A DNA stretch of 64,000 nucleotides from Craspedostauros australis. Its lineage: Eukaryota > Bacillariophyta > Bacillariophyceae > Mastogloiales > Achnanthaceae. The DNA is taken from the NCBI GenBank assembly GCA_026770025.1, contig JAMXDE010000041.1, positions 1-64,000 of the forward strand. Reading direction: 5' to 3'. The notes under the pieces are model-generated. The model was not told the DNA's origin. It was given only the letters and a program-made list of their open reading frames with translations, and made no database searches. The position numbers and the translations under genes are program-made. This document shows positions 1-12,800 of this stretch, in pieces (position 1 is the stretch's first letter; each line of letters starts with the position of its first letter).

Positions 1-839
1 GGCTGGCTGGTTGGTCCAGAGGTTGGGCCAGAGGTTGGTCCAGAAGTAGGTCCGCTGGTTGGTCCGCTAGTTGGTCCAGAAGTTGGGCCGGATGTTGGTC
101 CAGATGTTGGTCCAGAAGTAGGTCCGCTGGTTGGTCCAGATGTTGGGCCGGATGTTGGTCCGCTAGTTGGTCCAGAAGTTGGGCCGGATGTTGGTCCAGA
201 TGTTGGTCCAGAAGTAGGTCCGCTGGTTGGTCCAGATGTTGGGCCGGATGTTGGTCCGCTAGTTGGTCCAGAAGTTGGGCCGGATGTTGGTCCAGATGTT
301 GGTCCAGAAGTAGGTCCGCTGGTTGGTCCAGATGTTGGGCCGGATGTTGGTCCGCTAGTTGGTCCAGAAGTTGGGCCGGATGTTGGTCCAGATGTTGGTC
401 CAGAAGTAGGTCCGCTGGTTGGTCCGGAAGTTGGGCCGGATGTTGGTCCGCTGGTTGGTCCAGAAGTAGGTCCAGAGGTTGGGCCTCCAGTTGGTCCGCT
501 GGTTGGACCGGATGTTGGTCCAGAAGTTGGGCCGGATGTTGGTCCGCTGGTTGGTCCAGAAGTAGGTCCAGAGGTTGGGCCTCCAGTTGGTCCGCTAGTT
601 GGCCCAGAAGTTGGTCCGCTGGTTGGTCCAGAAGTCGGTCCAGAAGTTGGGCCGGATGTTGGTCCGCTTGTTGGTCCGCTGGTTGGTCCAGAGGTTGGTC
701 CGCTGGTTGGACCAGAAGTAGGTCCAGAGGTTGGTCCGGATGTTGGGCCAGAAGTTGGTCCAGAGGTTGGTCCGCTGGTTGGTCCAGAAGTTGGGCCTCC
801 GGTTGGTGCGTCGGTTGGGACAGACGTTGGAGATCCTTC
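1..839 (-). repeat. PTSG linker reaching the left edge
   Basis: This holds about 279 residues of PTSG/PTGG. The last complete codons at the edge read PTSQP, the same sequence that precedes YVC in every domain copy, so a seventh domain very probably starts just outside the window. Confidence 0.8.
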
Positions 840-3800
840 GCAAGAGTACTGGCATGGAACCACGTACTTGTACACGATCACTGGAGTGCTGGATGGTCCG
901 CTCTCGAATGGAACGCCGCATCCGCTTGTGCCCAGGGCGCTCTCGCCACCTGCCGCTCCGATCAAGGAACCGGATGGATCCTCCTGAGTGTTGGCGCTGT
1001 CGGCGACGACAACGTACACAATCGCAACAGTGGTTCCGGCGAAATCATCATCCTCGACACACTGTGCCACGTACTCCTCGGCTGGGCCGGTGGCCTCAGT
1101 CACGGATGTCTCCGTGCAGAAGTCGTTCTCGGTCACTTCGTTGCCGTCGTTGTCGGTGCTGATTCTGTCGAACACGACAGCCACAGATCCGAGCTCGCCG
1201 TCCTCGCCTACAGCACCGCCGGTGCGAAGGGCCTCGATGGCATCAAGGAGTGGCTCAAGGGAGATCTTCACGCTGTCGACTTCACGCTCGCTCACCTCGA
1301 ATGGAATACCATCGTCGCCGGTGATCTCGTCATCAAGGCCTTCATCGTACTTGGTGTTGCCACCGTCCTTGTCGACGAGGCGGGCCTCAGTGCTACAGAC
1401 GTAGGTTGGCTGGCTGGTTGGTCCAGAGGTTGGGCCAGAGGTTGGTCCAGAAGTAGGTCCGCTGGTTGGTCCGCTAGTTGGTCCAGAAGTTGGGCCGGAT
1501 GTTGGTCCAGATGTTGGTCCAGAAGTAGGTCCGCTGGTTGGTCCAGATGTTGGGCCGGATGTTGGTCCGCTAGTTGGTCCAGAAGTTGGGCCGGATGTTG
1601 GTCCAGATGTTGGTCCAGAAGTAGGTCCGCTGGTTGGTCCGGAAGTTGGTCCGGATGTTGGTCCGCTGGTTGGTCCGCTAGTTGGTCCAGAGGTTGGGCC
1701 TCCAGTTGGTCCGCTGGTTGGACCGGATGTTGGTCCAGAAGTTGGGCCGGATGTTGGTCCGCTGGTTGGTCCAGAAGTAGGTCCAGAGGTTGGGCCTCCA
1801 GTTGGTCCGCTGGTTGGACCGGATGTTGGTCCAGAAGTTGGGCCGGATGTTGGTCCGCTGGTTGGTCCAGAAGTAGGTCCAGAGGTTGGGCCTCCAGTTG
1901 GTCCGCTAGTTGGCCCAGAAGTTGGTCCGCTGGTTGGTCCAGAAGTCGGTCCAGAAGTTGGGCCGGATGTTGGTCCGCTTGTTGGTCCGCTGGTTGGTCC
2001 AGAGGTTGGTCCGCTGGTTGGACCAGAAGTAGGTCCAGAGGTTGGTCCGGATGTTGGGCCAGAAGTTGGTCCAGAGGTTGGTCCGCTGGTTGGTCCAGAA
2101 GTTGGGCCTCCGGTTGGTGCGTCGGTTGGGACAGACGTTGGAGATCCTTCGCAAGAGTACTGGCATGGAACCACGTACTTGTACACGATCACTGGAGTGC
2201 TGGATGGTCCGCTCTCGAATGGAACGCCGCATCCGCTTGTGCCCAGGGCGCTCTCGCCACCTGCCGCTCCGATCAAGGAACCGGATGGATCCTCCTGAGT
2301 GTTGGCGCTGTCGGCGACGACAACGTACACAATCGCAACAGTGGTTCCGGCGAAATCATCATCCTCGACACACTGTGCCACGTACTCCTCGGCTGGGCCG
2401 GTGGCCTCAGTCACGGATGTCTCCGTGCAGAAGTCGTTCTCGGTCACTTCGTTGCCGTCGTTGTCGGTGCTGATTCTGTCGAACACGACAGCCACAGATC
2501 CGAGCTCGCCGTCCTCGCCTACAGCACCGCCGGTGCGAAGGGCCTCGATGGCATCAAGGAGTGGCTCAAGGGAGATCTTCACGCTGTCGACTTCACGCTC
2601 GCTCACCTCGAATGGAATACCATCGTCGCCGGTGATCTCGTCATCAAGGCCTTCATCGTACTTGGTGTTGCCACCGTCCTTGTCGACGAGGCGGGCCTCA
2701 GTGCTACAGACGTAGGTTGGCTGGCTGGTTGGTCCAGAGGTTGGGCCAGAGGTTGGTCCAGAAGTAGGTCCGCTGGTTGGTCCGCTAGTTGGTCCAGAAG
2801 TTGGGCCGGATGTTGGTCCAGATGTTGGTCCAGAAGTAGGTCCGCTGGTTGGTCCAGATGTTGGGCCGGATGTTGGTCCGCTAGTTGGTCCAGAAGTTGG
2901 GCCGGATGTTGGTCCAGATGTTGGTCCAGAAGTAGGTCCGCTGGTTGGTCCGGAAGTTGGTCCGGATGTTGGTCCGCTGGTTGGTCCGCTAGTTGGTCCA
3001 GAGGTTGGGCCTCCAGTTGGTCCGCTGGTTGGACCGGATGTTGGTCCAGAAGTTGGGCCGGATGTTGGTCCGCTGGTTGGTCCAGAAGTAGGTCCAGAGG
3101 TTGGGCCTCCAGTTGGTCCGCTAGTTGGCCCAGAAGTTGGTCCGCTGGTTGGTCCAGAAGTCGGTCCAGAAGTTGGGCCGGATGTTGGTCCGCTTGTTGG
3201 TCCGCTGGTTGGTCCAGAGGTTGGTCCGCTGGTTGGACCAGAAGTAGGTCCAGAGGTTGGTCCGGATGTTGGGCCAGAAGTTGGTCCAGAGGTTGGTCCG
3301 CTGGTTGGTCCAGAAGTTGGGCCTCCGGTTGGTGCGTCGGTTGGGACAGACGTTGGAGATCCTTCGCAAGAGTACTGGCATGGAACCACGTACTTGTACA
3401 CGATCACTGGAGTGCTGGATGGTCCGCTCTCGAATGGAACGCCGCATCCGCTTGTGCCCAGGGCGCTCTCGCCACCTGCCGCTCCGATCAAGGAACCGGA
3501 TGGATCCTCCTGAGTGTTGGCGCTGTCGGCGACGACAACGTACACAATCGCAACAGTGGTTCCGGCGAAATCATCATCCTCGACACACTGTGCCACGTAC
3601 TCCTCGGCTGGGCCGGTGGCCTCAGTCACGGATGTCTCCGTGCAGAAGTCGTTCTCGGTCACTTCGTTGCCGTCGTTGTCGGTGCTGATTCTGTCGAACA
3701 CGACAGCCACAGATCCGAGCTCGCCGTCCTCGCCTACAGCACCGCCGGTGCGAAGGGCCTCGATGGCATCAAGGAGTGGCTCAAGGGAGATCTTCACGCT

Positions 3801-6800
3801 GTCGACTTCACGCTCGCTCACCTCGAATGGAATACCATCGTCGCCGGTGATCTCGTCATCAAGGCCTTCATCGTACTTGGTGTTGCCACCGTCCTTGTCG
3901 ACGAGGCGGGCCTCAGTGCTACAGACGTAGGTTGGCTGGCTGGTTGGTCCAGAGGTTGGGCCAGAGGTTGGTCCAGAAGTAGGTCCGCTGGTTGGTCCGC
4001 TAGTTGGTCCAGAAGTTGGGCCGGATGTTGGTCCAGATGTTGGTCCAGAAGTAGGTCCGCTGGTTGGTCCAGATGTTGGGCCGGATGTTGGTCCGCTAGT
4101 TGGTCCAGAAGTTGGGCCGGATGTTGGTCCAGATGTTGGTCCAGAAGTAGGTCCGCTGGTTGGTCCGGAAGTTGGTCCGGATGTTGGTCCGCTGGTTGGT
4201 CCGCTAGTTGGTCCAGAGGTTGGGCCTCCAGTTGGTCCGCTGGTTGGACCGGATGTTGGTCCAGAAGTTGGGCCGGATGTTGGTCCGCTGGTTGGTCCAG
4301 AAGTAGGTCCAGAGGTTGGGCCTCCAGTTGGTCCGCTAGTTGGCCCAGAAGTTGGTCCGCTGGTTGGTCCAGAAGTCGGTCCAGAAGTTGGGCCGGATGT
4401 TGGTCCGCTTGTTGGTCCGCTGGTTGGTCCAGAGGTTGGTCCGCTGGTTGGACCAGAAGTAGGTCCAGAGGTTGGTCCGGATGTTGGGCCAGAAGTTGGT
4501 CCAGAGGTTGGTCCGCTGGTTGGTCCAGAAGTTGGGCCTCCGGTTGGTGCGTCGGTTGGGACAGACGTTGGAGATCCTTCGCAAGAGTACTGGCATGGAA
4601 CCACGTACTTGTACACGATCACTGGAGTGCTGGATGGTCCGCTCTCGAATGGAACGCCGCATCCGCTTGTGCCCAGGGCGCTCTCGCCACCTGCCGCTCC
4701 GATCAAGGAACCGGATGGATCCTCCTGAGTGTTGGCGCTGTCGGCGACGACAACGTACACAATCGCAACAGTGGTTCCGGCGAAATCATCATCCTCGACA
4801 CACTGTGCCACGTACTCCTCGGCTGGGCCGGTGGCCTCAGTCACGGATGTCTCCGTGCAGAAGTCGTTCTCGGTCACTTCGTTGCCGTCGTTGTCGGTGC
4901 TGATTCTGTCGAACACGACAGCCACAGATCCGAGCTCGCCGTCCTCGCCTACAGCACCGCCGGTGCGAAGGGCCTCGATGGCATCAAGGAGTGGCTCAAG
5001 GGAGATCTTCACGCTGTCGACTTCACGCTCGCTCACCTCGAATGGAATACCATCGTCGCCGGTGATCTCGTCATCAAGGCCTTCATCGTACTTGGTGTTG
5101 CCACCGTCCTTGTCGACGAGGCGGGCCTCAGTGCTACAGACGTAGGTTGGCTGGCTGGTTGGTCCAGAGGTTGGGCCAGAGGTTGGTCCAGAAGTAGGTC
5201 CGCTGGTTGGTCCGCTAGTTGGTCCAGAAGTTGGGCCGGATGTTGGTCCAGATGTTGGTCCAGAAGTAGGTCCGCTGGTTGGTCCAGATGTTGGGCCGGA
5301 TGTTGGTCCGCTAGTTGGTCCAGAAGTTGGGCCGGATGTTGGTCCAGATGTTGGTCCAGAAGTAGGTCCGCTGGTTGGTCCGGAAGTTGGTCCGGATGTT
5401 GGTCCGCTGGTTGGTCCGCTAGTTGGTCCAGAGGTTGGGCCTCCAGTTGGTCCGCTGGTTGGACCGGATGTTGGTCCAGAAGTTGGGCCGGATGTTGGTC
5501 CGCTGGTTGGTCCAGAAGTAGGTCCAGAGGTTGGGCCTCCAGTTGGTCCGCTAGTTGGCCCAGAAGTTGGTCCGCTGGTTGGTCCAGAAGTCGGTCCAGA
5601 AGTTGGGCCGGATGTTGGTCCGCTTGTTGGTCCGCTGGTTGGTCCAGAGGTTGGTCCGCTGGTTGGACCAGAAGTAGGTCCAGAGGTTGGTCCGGATGTT
5701 GGGCCAGAAGTTGGTCCAGAGGTTGGTCCGCTGGTTGGTCCAGAAGTTGGGCCTCCGGTTGGTGCGTCGGTTGGGACAGACGTTGGAGATCCTTCGCAAG
5801 AGTACTGGCATGGAACCACGTACTTGTACACGATCACTGGAGTGCTGGATGGTCCGCTCTCGAATGGAACGCCGCATCCGCTTGTGCCCAGGGCGCTCTC
5901 GCCACCTGCCGCTCCGATCAAGGAACCGGATGGATCCTCCTGAGTGTTGGCGCTGTCGGCGACGACAACGTACACAATCGCAACAGTGGTTCCGGCGAAA
6001 TCATCATCCTCGACACACTGTGCCACGTACTCCTCGGCTGGGCCGGTGGCCTCAGTCACGGATGTCTCCGTGCAGAAGTCGTTCTCGGTCACTTCGTTGC
6101 CGTCGTTGTCGGTGCTGATTCTGTCGAACACGACAGCCACAGATCCGAGCTCGCCGTCCTCGCCTACAGCACCGCCGGTGCGAAGGGCCTCGATGGCATC
6201 AAGGAGTGGCTCAAGGGAGATCTTCACGCTGTCGACTTCACGCTCGCTCACCTCGAATGGAATACCATCGTCGCCGGTGATCTCGTCATCAAGGCCTTCA
6301 TCGTACTTGGTGTTGCCACCGTCCTTGTCGACGAGGCGGGCCTCAGTGCTACAGACGTAGGTTGGCTGGCTGGTTGGTCCAGAGGTTGGGCCAGAGGTTG
6401 GTCCAGAAGTAGGTCCGCTGGTTGGTCCGCTAGTTGGTCCAGAAGTTGGGCCGGATGTTGGTCCAGATGTTGGTCCAGAAGTAGGTCCGCTGGTTGGTCC
6501 AGATGTAGGGCCGGATGTTGGTCCGCTAGTTGGTCCAGAAGTTGGGCCGGATGTTGGTCCAGATGTTGGTCCAGAAGTAGGTCCGCTGGTTGGTCCAGAT
6601 GTTGGGCCGGATGTTGGTCCGCTAGTTGGTCCAGAAGTTGGGCCGGATGTTGGTCCAGATGTTGGTCCAGAAGTAGGTCCGCTGGTTGGTCCAGATGTTG
6701 GGCCGGATGTTGGTCCGCTAGTTGGTCCAGAAGTTGGGCCGGATGTTGGTCCAGATGTTGGTCCAGAAGTAGGTCCGCTAGTTGGTCCAGATGTTGGGCC

Positions 6801-9800
6801 GGATGTTGGTCCGCTGGTTGGTCCAGAAGTAGGTCCAGAGGTTGGGCCTCCAGTTGGTCCGCTAGTTGGTCCAGAAGTTGGTCCGCTGGTTGGTCCAGAA
6901 GTCGGTCCAGAAGTTGGTCCGGATGTTGGTCCGCTTGTTGGTCCGCTGGTTGGTCCAGAAGTAGGTCCAGAGGTTGGGCCTCCAGTTGGTCCGCTAGTTG
7001 GTCCAGAAGTTGGGCCGGATGTTGGTCCAGATGTTGGTCCAGAAGTAGGTCCGCTGGTTGGTCCAGATGTAGGGCCGGATGTTGGTCCGCTAGTTGGTCC
7101 AGAAGTTGGGCCGGATGTTGGTCCAGATGTTGGTCCAGAAGTAGGTCCGCTGGTTGGTCCAGATGTTGGGCCGGATGTTGGTCCGCTAGTTGGTCCAGAA
7201 GTTGGGCCGGATGTTGGTCCAGATGTTGGTCCAGAAGTAGGTCCGCTGGTTGGTCCAGATGTTGGGCCGGATGTTGGTCCGCTAGTTGGTCCAGAAGTTG
7301 GGCCGGATGTTGGTCCAGATGTTGGTCCAGAAGTAGGTCCGCTGGTTGGTCCAGATGTTGGGCCGGATGTTGGTCCGCTAGTTGGTCCAGAAGTTGGGCC
7401 GGATGTTGGTCCAGATGTTGGTCCAGAAGTAGGTCCGCTGGTTGGTCCAGATGTTGGGCCGGATGTTGGTCCGCTAGTTGGTCCAGAAGTTGGGCCGGAT
7501 GTTGGTCCAGATGTTGGTCCAGAAGTAGGTCCGCTGGTTGGTCCAGATGTTGGGCCGGATGTTGGTCCGCTAGTTGGTCCAGAAGTTGGGCCGGATGTTG
7601 GTCCAGATGTTGGTCCAGAAGTAGGTCCGCTGGTTGGTCCGGAAGTTGGTCCGGATGTTGGTCCGCTGGTTGGTCCGCTAGTTGGTCCAGAGGTTGGGCC
7701 TCCAGTTGGTCCGCTGGTTGGACCGGATGTTGGTCCAGAAGTTGGGCCGGAAGTTGGTCCGCTAGTTGGTCCAGAAGTTGGGCCGGATGTTGGTCCAGAG
7801 GTTGGTCCGCTGGTTGGTCCAGAAGTAGGTCCGCTGGTTGGTCCGGAAGTTGGTCCGGATGTTGGTCCGCTGGTTGGTCCGCTAGTTGGGCCGGATGTTG
7901 GTCCAGATGTTGGTCCAGATGTTGGTCCAGATGTAGGTCCGCTGGTTGGTCCGGAAGTTGGTCCAGAAGTAGGTCCGCTGGTTGGTCCAGAAGTCGGTCC
8001 AGAGGTTGGTCCAGATGTTGGTCCAGAAGTAGGTCCGCTGGTTGGTCCGGAAGTTGGTCCGGATGTTGGTCCGCTGGTTGGTCCGCTAGTTGGTCCAGAG
8101 GTTGGGCCTCCAGTTGGTCCGCTGGTTGGACCGGATGTTGGTCCAGAAGTGGGGCCGGATGTTGGTCCGCTGGTTGGTCCAGAGGTTGGTCCGCTGGTTG
8201 GACCAGAAGTAGGTCCAGAGGTTGGTCCGGATGTTGGGCCAGAAGTTGGTCCAGAAGTTGGTCCGCTAGTTGGTCCAGAAGTTGGGCCGGATGTTGGTCC
8301 AGAAGTAGGTCCGCTTGTTGGTCCAGATGTTGGGCCGGATGTTGGTCCGCTTGTTGGTCCGCTTGTTGGTCCTGAAGTAGGTCCAGAGGTTGGGCCTCCA
8401 GTTGGTCCGCTAGTTGGCCCAGAAGTAGGTCCGCTGGTTGGTCCTGAAGTTGGGCCGGATGTTGGTGTATAAGTTGGCGCAGAAGTAGGTCCGCTGGTTG
8501 GAAGAGACGTTGGTGTGGAAGTTGGCGTGGCAGTGACTGGCGATCCCGTGGGATGCCCTGGCAATACCGTGGGCGCACTTGTCGGCTCTCCTGTCGGCGA
8601 TGATGTTGGTGCCCCATCACATGAGTATTGGCATGGAACCACGTACTTGTACACGATCACTGGAATAACGGTGTCCTCATCGAATGGAACGCCGCATCCG
8701 CTTGTGCCCAGGGCGCTCTCGCCACCTGCCGCTCCGATCAAGGAACCGGATGGATCCTCCTGAGTGTTGGCGCTGTCGGCGACGACAACGTACACAATCG
8801 CAACAGTGGTTCCGGCGAAATCATCATCCTCGACACACTGTGCCACGTACTCCTCGGCTGGGCCGGTGGCCTCAGTCACGGATGTCTCCGTGCAGAAGTC
8901 GTTCTCGGTCACTTCGTTGCCGTCGTTGTCGGTGCTGATTCTGTCGAACACGACAGCCACAGATCCGAGCTCGCCGTCCTCGCCTACAGCACCGCCGGTG
9001 CGAAGGGCCTCGATGGCATCAAGGAGTGGCTCAAGGGAGATCTTCACGCTGTCGACTTCACGCTCGCTCACCTCGAATGGAATACCATCGTCGCCGGTGA
9101 TCTCGTCATCAAGGCCTTCATCGTACTTGGTGTTGCCACCGTCCTTGTCGACGAGGCGGGCCTCAGTGCTACAGACGTAGGTTGGCTGGCTGGTTGGTCC
9201 AGAGGTTGGGCCAGAGGTTGGTCCAGAAGTAGGTCCGCTGGTTGGTCCGCTAGTTGGTCCAGAAGTTGGGCCGGATGTTGGTCCAGATGTTGGTCCAGAA
9301 GTAGGTCCGCTGGTTGGTCCAGATGTAGGGCCGGATGTTGGTCCGCTAGTTGGTCCAGAAGTTGGGCCGGATGTTGGTCCAGATGTTGGTCCAGAAGTAG
9401 GTCCGCTGGTTGGTCCAGATGTTGGGCCGGATGTTGGTCCGCTAGTTGGTCCAGAAGTTGGGCCGGATGTTGGTCCAGATGTTGGTCCAGAAGTAGGTCC
9501 GCTGGTTGGTCCAGATGTTGGGCCGGATGTTGGTCCGCTAGTTGGTCCAGAAGTTGGGCCGGATGTTGGTCCAGATGTTGGTCCAGAAGTAGGTCCGCTA
9601 GTTGGTCCAGATGTTGGGCCGGATGTTGGTCCGCTGGTTGGTCCAGAAGTAGGTCCAGAGGTTGGGCCTCCAGTTGGTCCGCTAGTTGGTCCAGAAGTTG
9701 GTCCGCTGGTTGGTCCAGAAGTCGGTCCAGAAGTTGGTCCGGATGTTGGTCCGCTTGTTGGTCCGCTGGTTGGTCCAGAAGTAGGTCCAGAGGTTGGGCC

Positions 9801-12800
9801 TCCAGTTGGTCCGCTAGTTGGTCCAGAAGTTGGGCCGGATGTTGGCACAGAAGGCACCTGTGGCGACTGTGGGCGGCGAGTGCGGCTCCCTCCGTCTCCG
9901 GTAGGCGCCTCACTCGGCACGTCACTTGGGACATCACTTCCGACTTCTCCAGTTGGTTCATCTCCAGTTGGTTCATCTCCAGTTGGCTCGTCTCCAGTGG
10001 GCTCCTCAGCACTTGGCGCAGAAGGCACCTGTGGCGACTGTGGGCGGCGAGTGCGAGTCCTTCCGTCTCCGGTAGGCGCCTCACTCGGCACGTCACTTGG
10101 GGCATCACTTCCGACTTCTCCAGTTGGTTCATCTCCAGTTGGCTCGTCTCCAGTTGGCTCGTCTCCAGTTGGCTCGTCTCCAGTTGGCTCGTCTCCAGTG
10201 GGCTCCTCAGCACTTGGCGCAGAAGGCACCTGTGGCGACTGTGGGCGGCGAGTGCGAGTCCTTCCGTCTCCGGTAGGCGCCTCACTCGGCACGTCACTTG
10301 GGGCATCACTTCCGACTTCTCCAGTTGGCTCGTCTCCAGTTGGTTCGTCTCCAGTTGGTTCGTCTCCAGTTGGTTCGTCTCCAGTTGGTTCGTCTCCAGT
10401 TGGCTCGTCTCCAGTGGGCTCCTCGGCACTTGGCGCAGAAGGCACCTGTGGCGACTGTGGGCGGCGAGTGCGAGTCCTTCCGTCTCCGGTTGGCGCCTCA
10501 CTCGGCACGTCACTTGGGGCATCACTTCCGACTTCTCCAGTTGGTTCATCTCCAGTTGGCTCGTCTCCAGTTGGCTCGTCTCCAGTGGGCTCCTCAGCAC
10601 TTGGCGCAGAAGGCACCTGTGGCGACTGTGGGCGGCGAGTGCGAGTCCTTCCGTCTCCGGTAGGCGCCTCACTCGGCACGTCACTTGGGGCATCACTTCC
10701 GACTTCTCCAGTTGGCTCGTCTCCAGTTGGCTCGTCTCCGGTTGGCTCGTCTCCGGTTGGCTCGTCTCCAGTTGGTGTAGAAGGCACCTGTGGTGACTGT
10801 GGGCGGCGAGTGCGGCTCCCTCCGTCTCCGGTAGGCGCTTCACTAGGCACATCACTTGGGGCATCACTTCCGACTTCTCCAGTTGGCTCGTCTCCAGTGG
10901 GCTCGTCTCCAGTTGGCGCAGAAGGCACCTGTGGCGACTGTGGGCGGCGAGTGCGACTCCCTCCGTCTCCGGTAGGCGCTTCACTCGGCACGTCACTTGG
11001 GGCATCACTTCCGACTTCTCCAGTTGGCTCGTCTCCAGTTGGTGCGTCTCCAGTTGGTGCAGAAGGCACCTGTGGTGACTGTGGGCGACGAGTGCGGCTC
11101 CCTCCGTCTCCGGTTGGCGCCTCACTCGGCACATCACTTGGGGCATCACTTCCGACTTCTCCAGTTGGCTCGTCTCCAGTGGGCTCGTCTCCAGTTGGTG
11201 CAGAAGGCACCTGTGGTGACTGTGGGCGACGAGTGCGGCTCCCTCCGTCTCCGGTAGGCGCTTCACTCGGCACGTCACTTGGGGCATCACTTCCGACTTC
11301 TCCAGTTGGCTCGTCTCCAGTTGGTGCGTCTCCAGTTGGTGCAGAAGGCACCTGTGGTGACTGTGGGCGACGAGTGCGGCTCCCTCCGTCTCCGGTTGGC
11401 GCCTCACTCGGCACATCACTTGGGGCATCACTTCCGACTTCTCCAGTTGGCTCGTCTCCAGTGGGCTCGTCTCCAGTTGGTGCAGAAGGCACCTGTGGTG
11501 ACTGTGGGCGGCGAGTGCGACTCCCTCCGTCTCCGGTTGGCGCTTCACTCGGCACGTCACTTGGGGCATCACTTCCGACTTCTCCAGTTGGCTCGTCTCC
11601 AGTTGGCTCGTCTCCAGTTGGTGCGTCTCCAGTTGGTGCAGAAGGCACCTGTGGTGACTGTGGGCGACGAGTGCGGCTCCCTCCGTCTCCGGTAGGCGCT
11701 TCACTCGGCACGTCACTTGGGGCATCACTTCCGACTTCTCCAGTTGGTTCATCTCCAGTTGGTGCGTCTCCAGTTGGTGCAGAAGGCACCTGTGGTGACT
11801 GTGGGCGACGAGTGCGGCTCCCTCCGTCTCCGGTTGGCGCTTCACTCGGCACATCACTTGGGGCATCACTTCCGACTTCTCCAGTTGGCTCGTCTCCGGT
11901 TGGCTCGTCTCCAGTTGGTGCAGAAGGCACCTGTGGTGACTGTGGGCGACGAGTGCGGCTCCCTCCGTCTCCGGTAGGCGCTTCACTCGGCACGTCACTT
12001 GGGGCATCACTCCCGACGTCGCCGGTGGGCGGTGTCGGTGAAATCACGGGCTGCGACGGTGCTGTGACGCTCGGAGGAGCAGTCACTTCGACGCAGTCAT
12101 GACATGATAGTTCAAGGAAGTAGGCCACTGTGTCATTGGAATCATCTGGTGGCGTTTGACACGCCTCGCATTTTTCCTCGTCGAAGTCGTCGCCGACGAA
12201 GAGGTAAACGCGAATGTCCGTATAGTTTCCGAAGCAATGAGCCGTGTAGTCAAAGGTATCCTGATATTGAACATCGACGTTCATATCGCAAACCGTTGAT
12301 CCAGGAGAGTTGTGGTAGTGCACCGCAAGCATCGGGAGAATGCTTCGGCTCCAAACCTGAAGGATTTGGAACGTGACACTATTTCCGGTTTGATGCTGCA
12401 CATCGACCACGCCATCAGCCCATGGGAAGTCTACTCCAACTTGGCGTTCGAGTTTTGGCTCGATACTGTCGTAACAGTCAGTTGGAGCAGAACTGCTGGT
12501 TGGAGGATCTGTACCCACAGGGGTATCGAAACTCGTACCAGGGATTCCGAAGGGCCGCCGGGAACGGCTTCCGCCCTCACCGGTGGGACTTTCGCTGGGA
12601 ACGTCGCTTGGAGCGTCGCTACCAGCTCCAGAATTACCAGGAGGCTTGAAGCTGTCAGGGGAGTCCGCTGGACGCCGGGTGCGGCTTCCACCCTCGCCGG
12701 TTGGACTTTCGCTGGGAACGTCGCTTGGAGCGTCGCTACCAGCTCCAGAATTACCAGGAGGCTTGAAGCTGTCAGGGGAGTCCGCTGGACGGCGGGTACG

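Noticed and set aside
6248-8620. Minus-strand 790-residue frame of DQPADLLLDQ repeats
   Set aside because: It is an out-of-frame reading of the PTSG linker and the domain; the giant protein's frame spans the same DNA with signal peptide and Cys domains in register.
1-9842. CRISPR-like array from evenly spaced short repeats
   Set aside because: There are no unique spacers; the DNA is a coding 12-bp minisatellite in a eukaryotic gene.
8628-10796. Plus-strand 722-residue Ser/Trp-rich frame
   Set aside because: Antisense reading of linker repeats; the composition (SRSWAGCWS) is that of a shadow frame.
9068-12010. Minus-strand 980-residue frame (LETSQLEKSEVMPQ repeats)
   Set aside because: This is the same case: a shadow frame of the SDAPSDVPSE array. 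It changes character abruptly at 9.84 kb, where the true frame continues smoothly.
9880-12102. Plus-strand 740-residue frame (SPVGSSPVG, GTCGDCGRRVR repeats)
   Set aside because: It is antisense to the giant protein. The regular Cys look tempting but are the complement of the RTRRPQSPQVP codons; there is no signal peptide and no unique domain.
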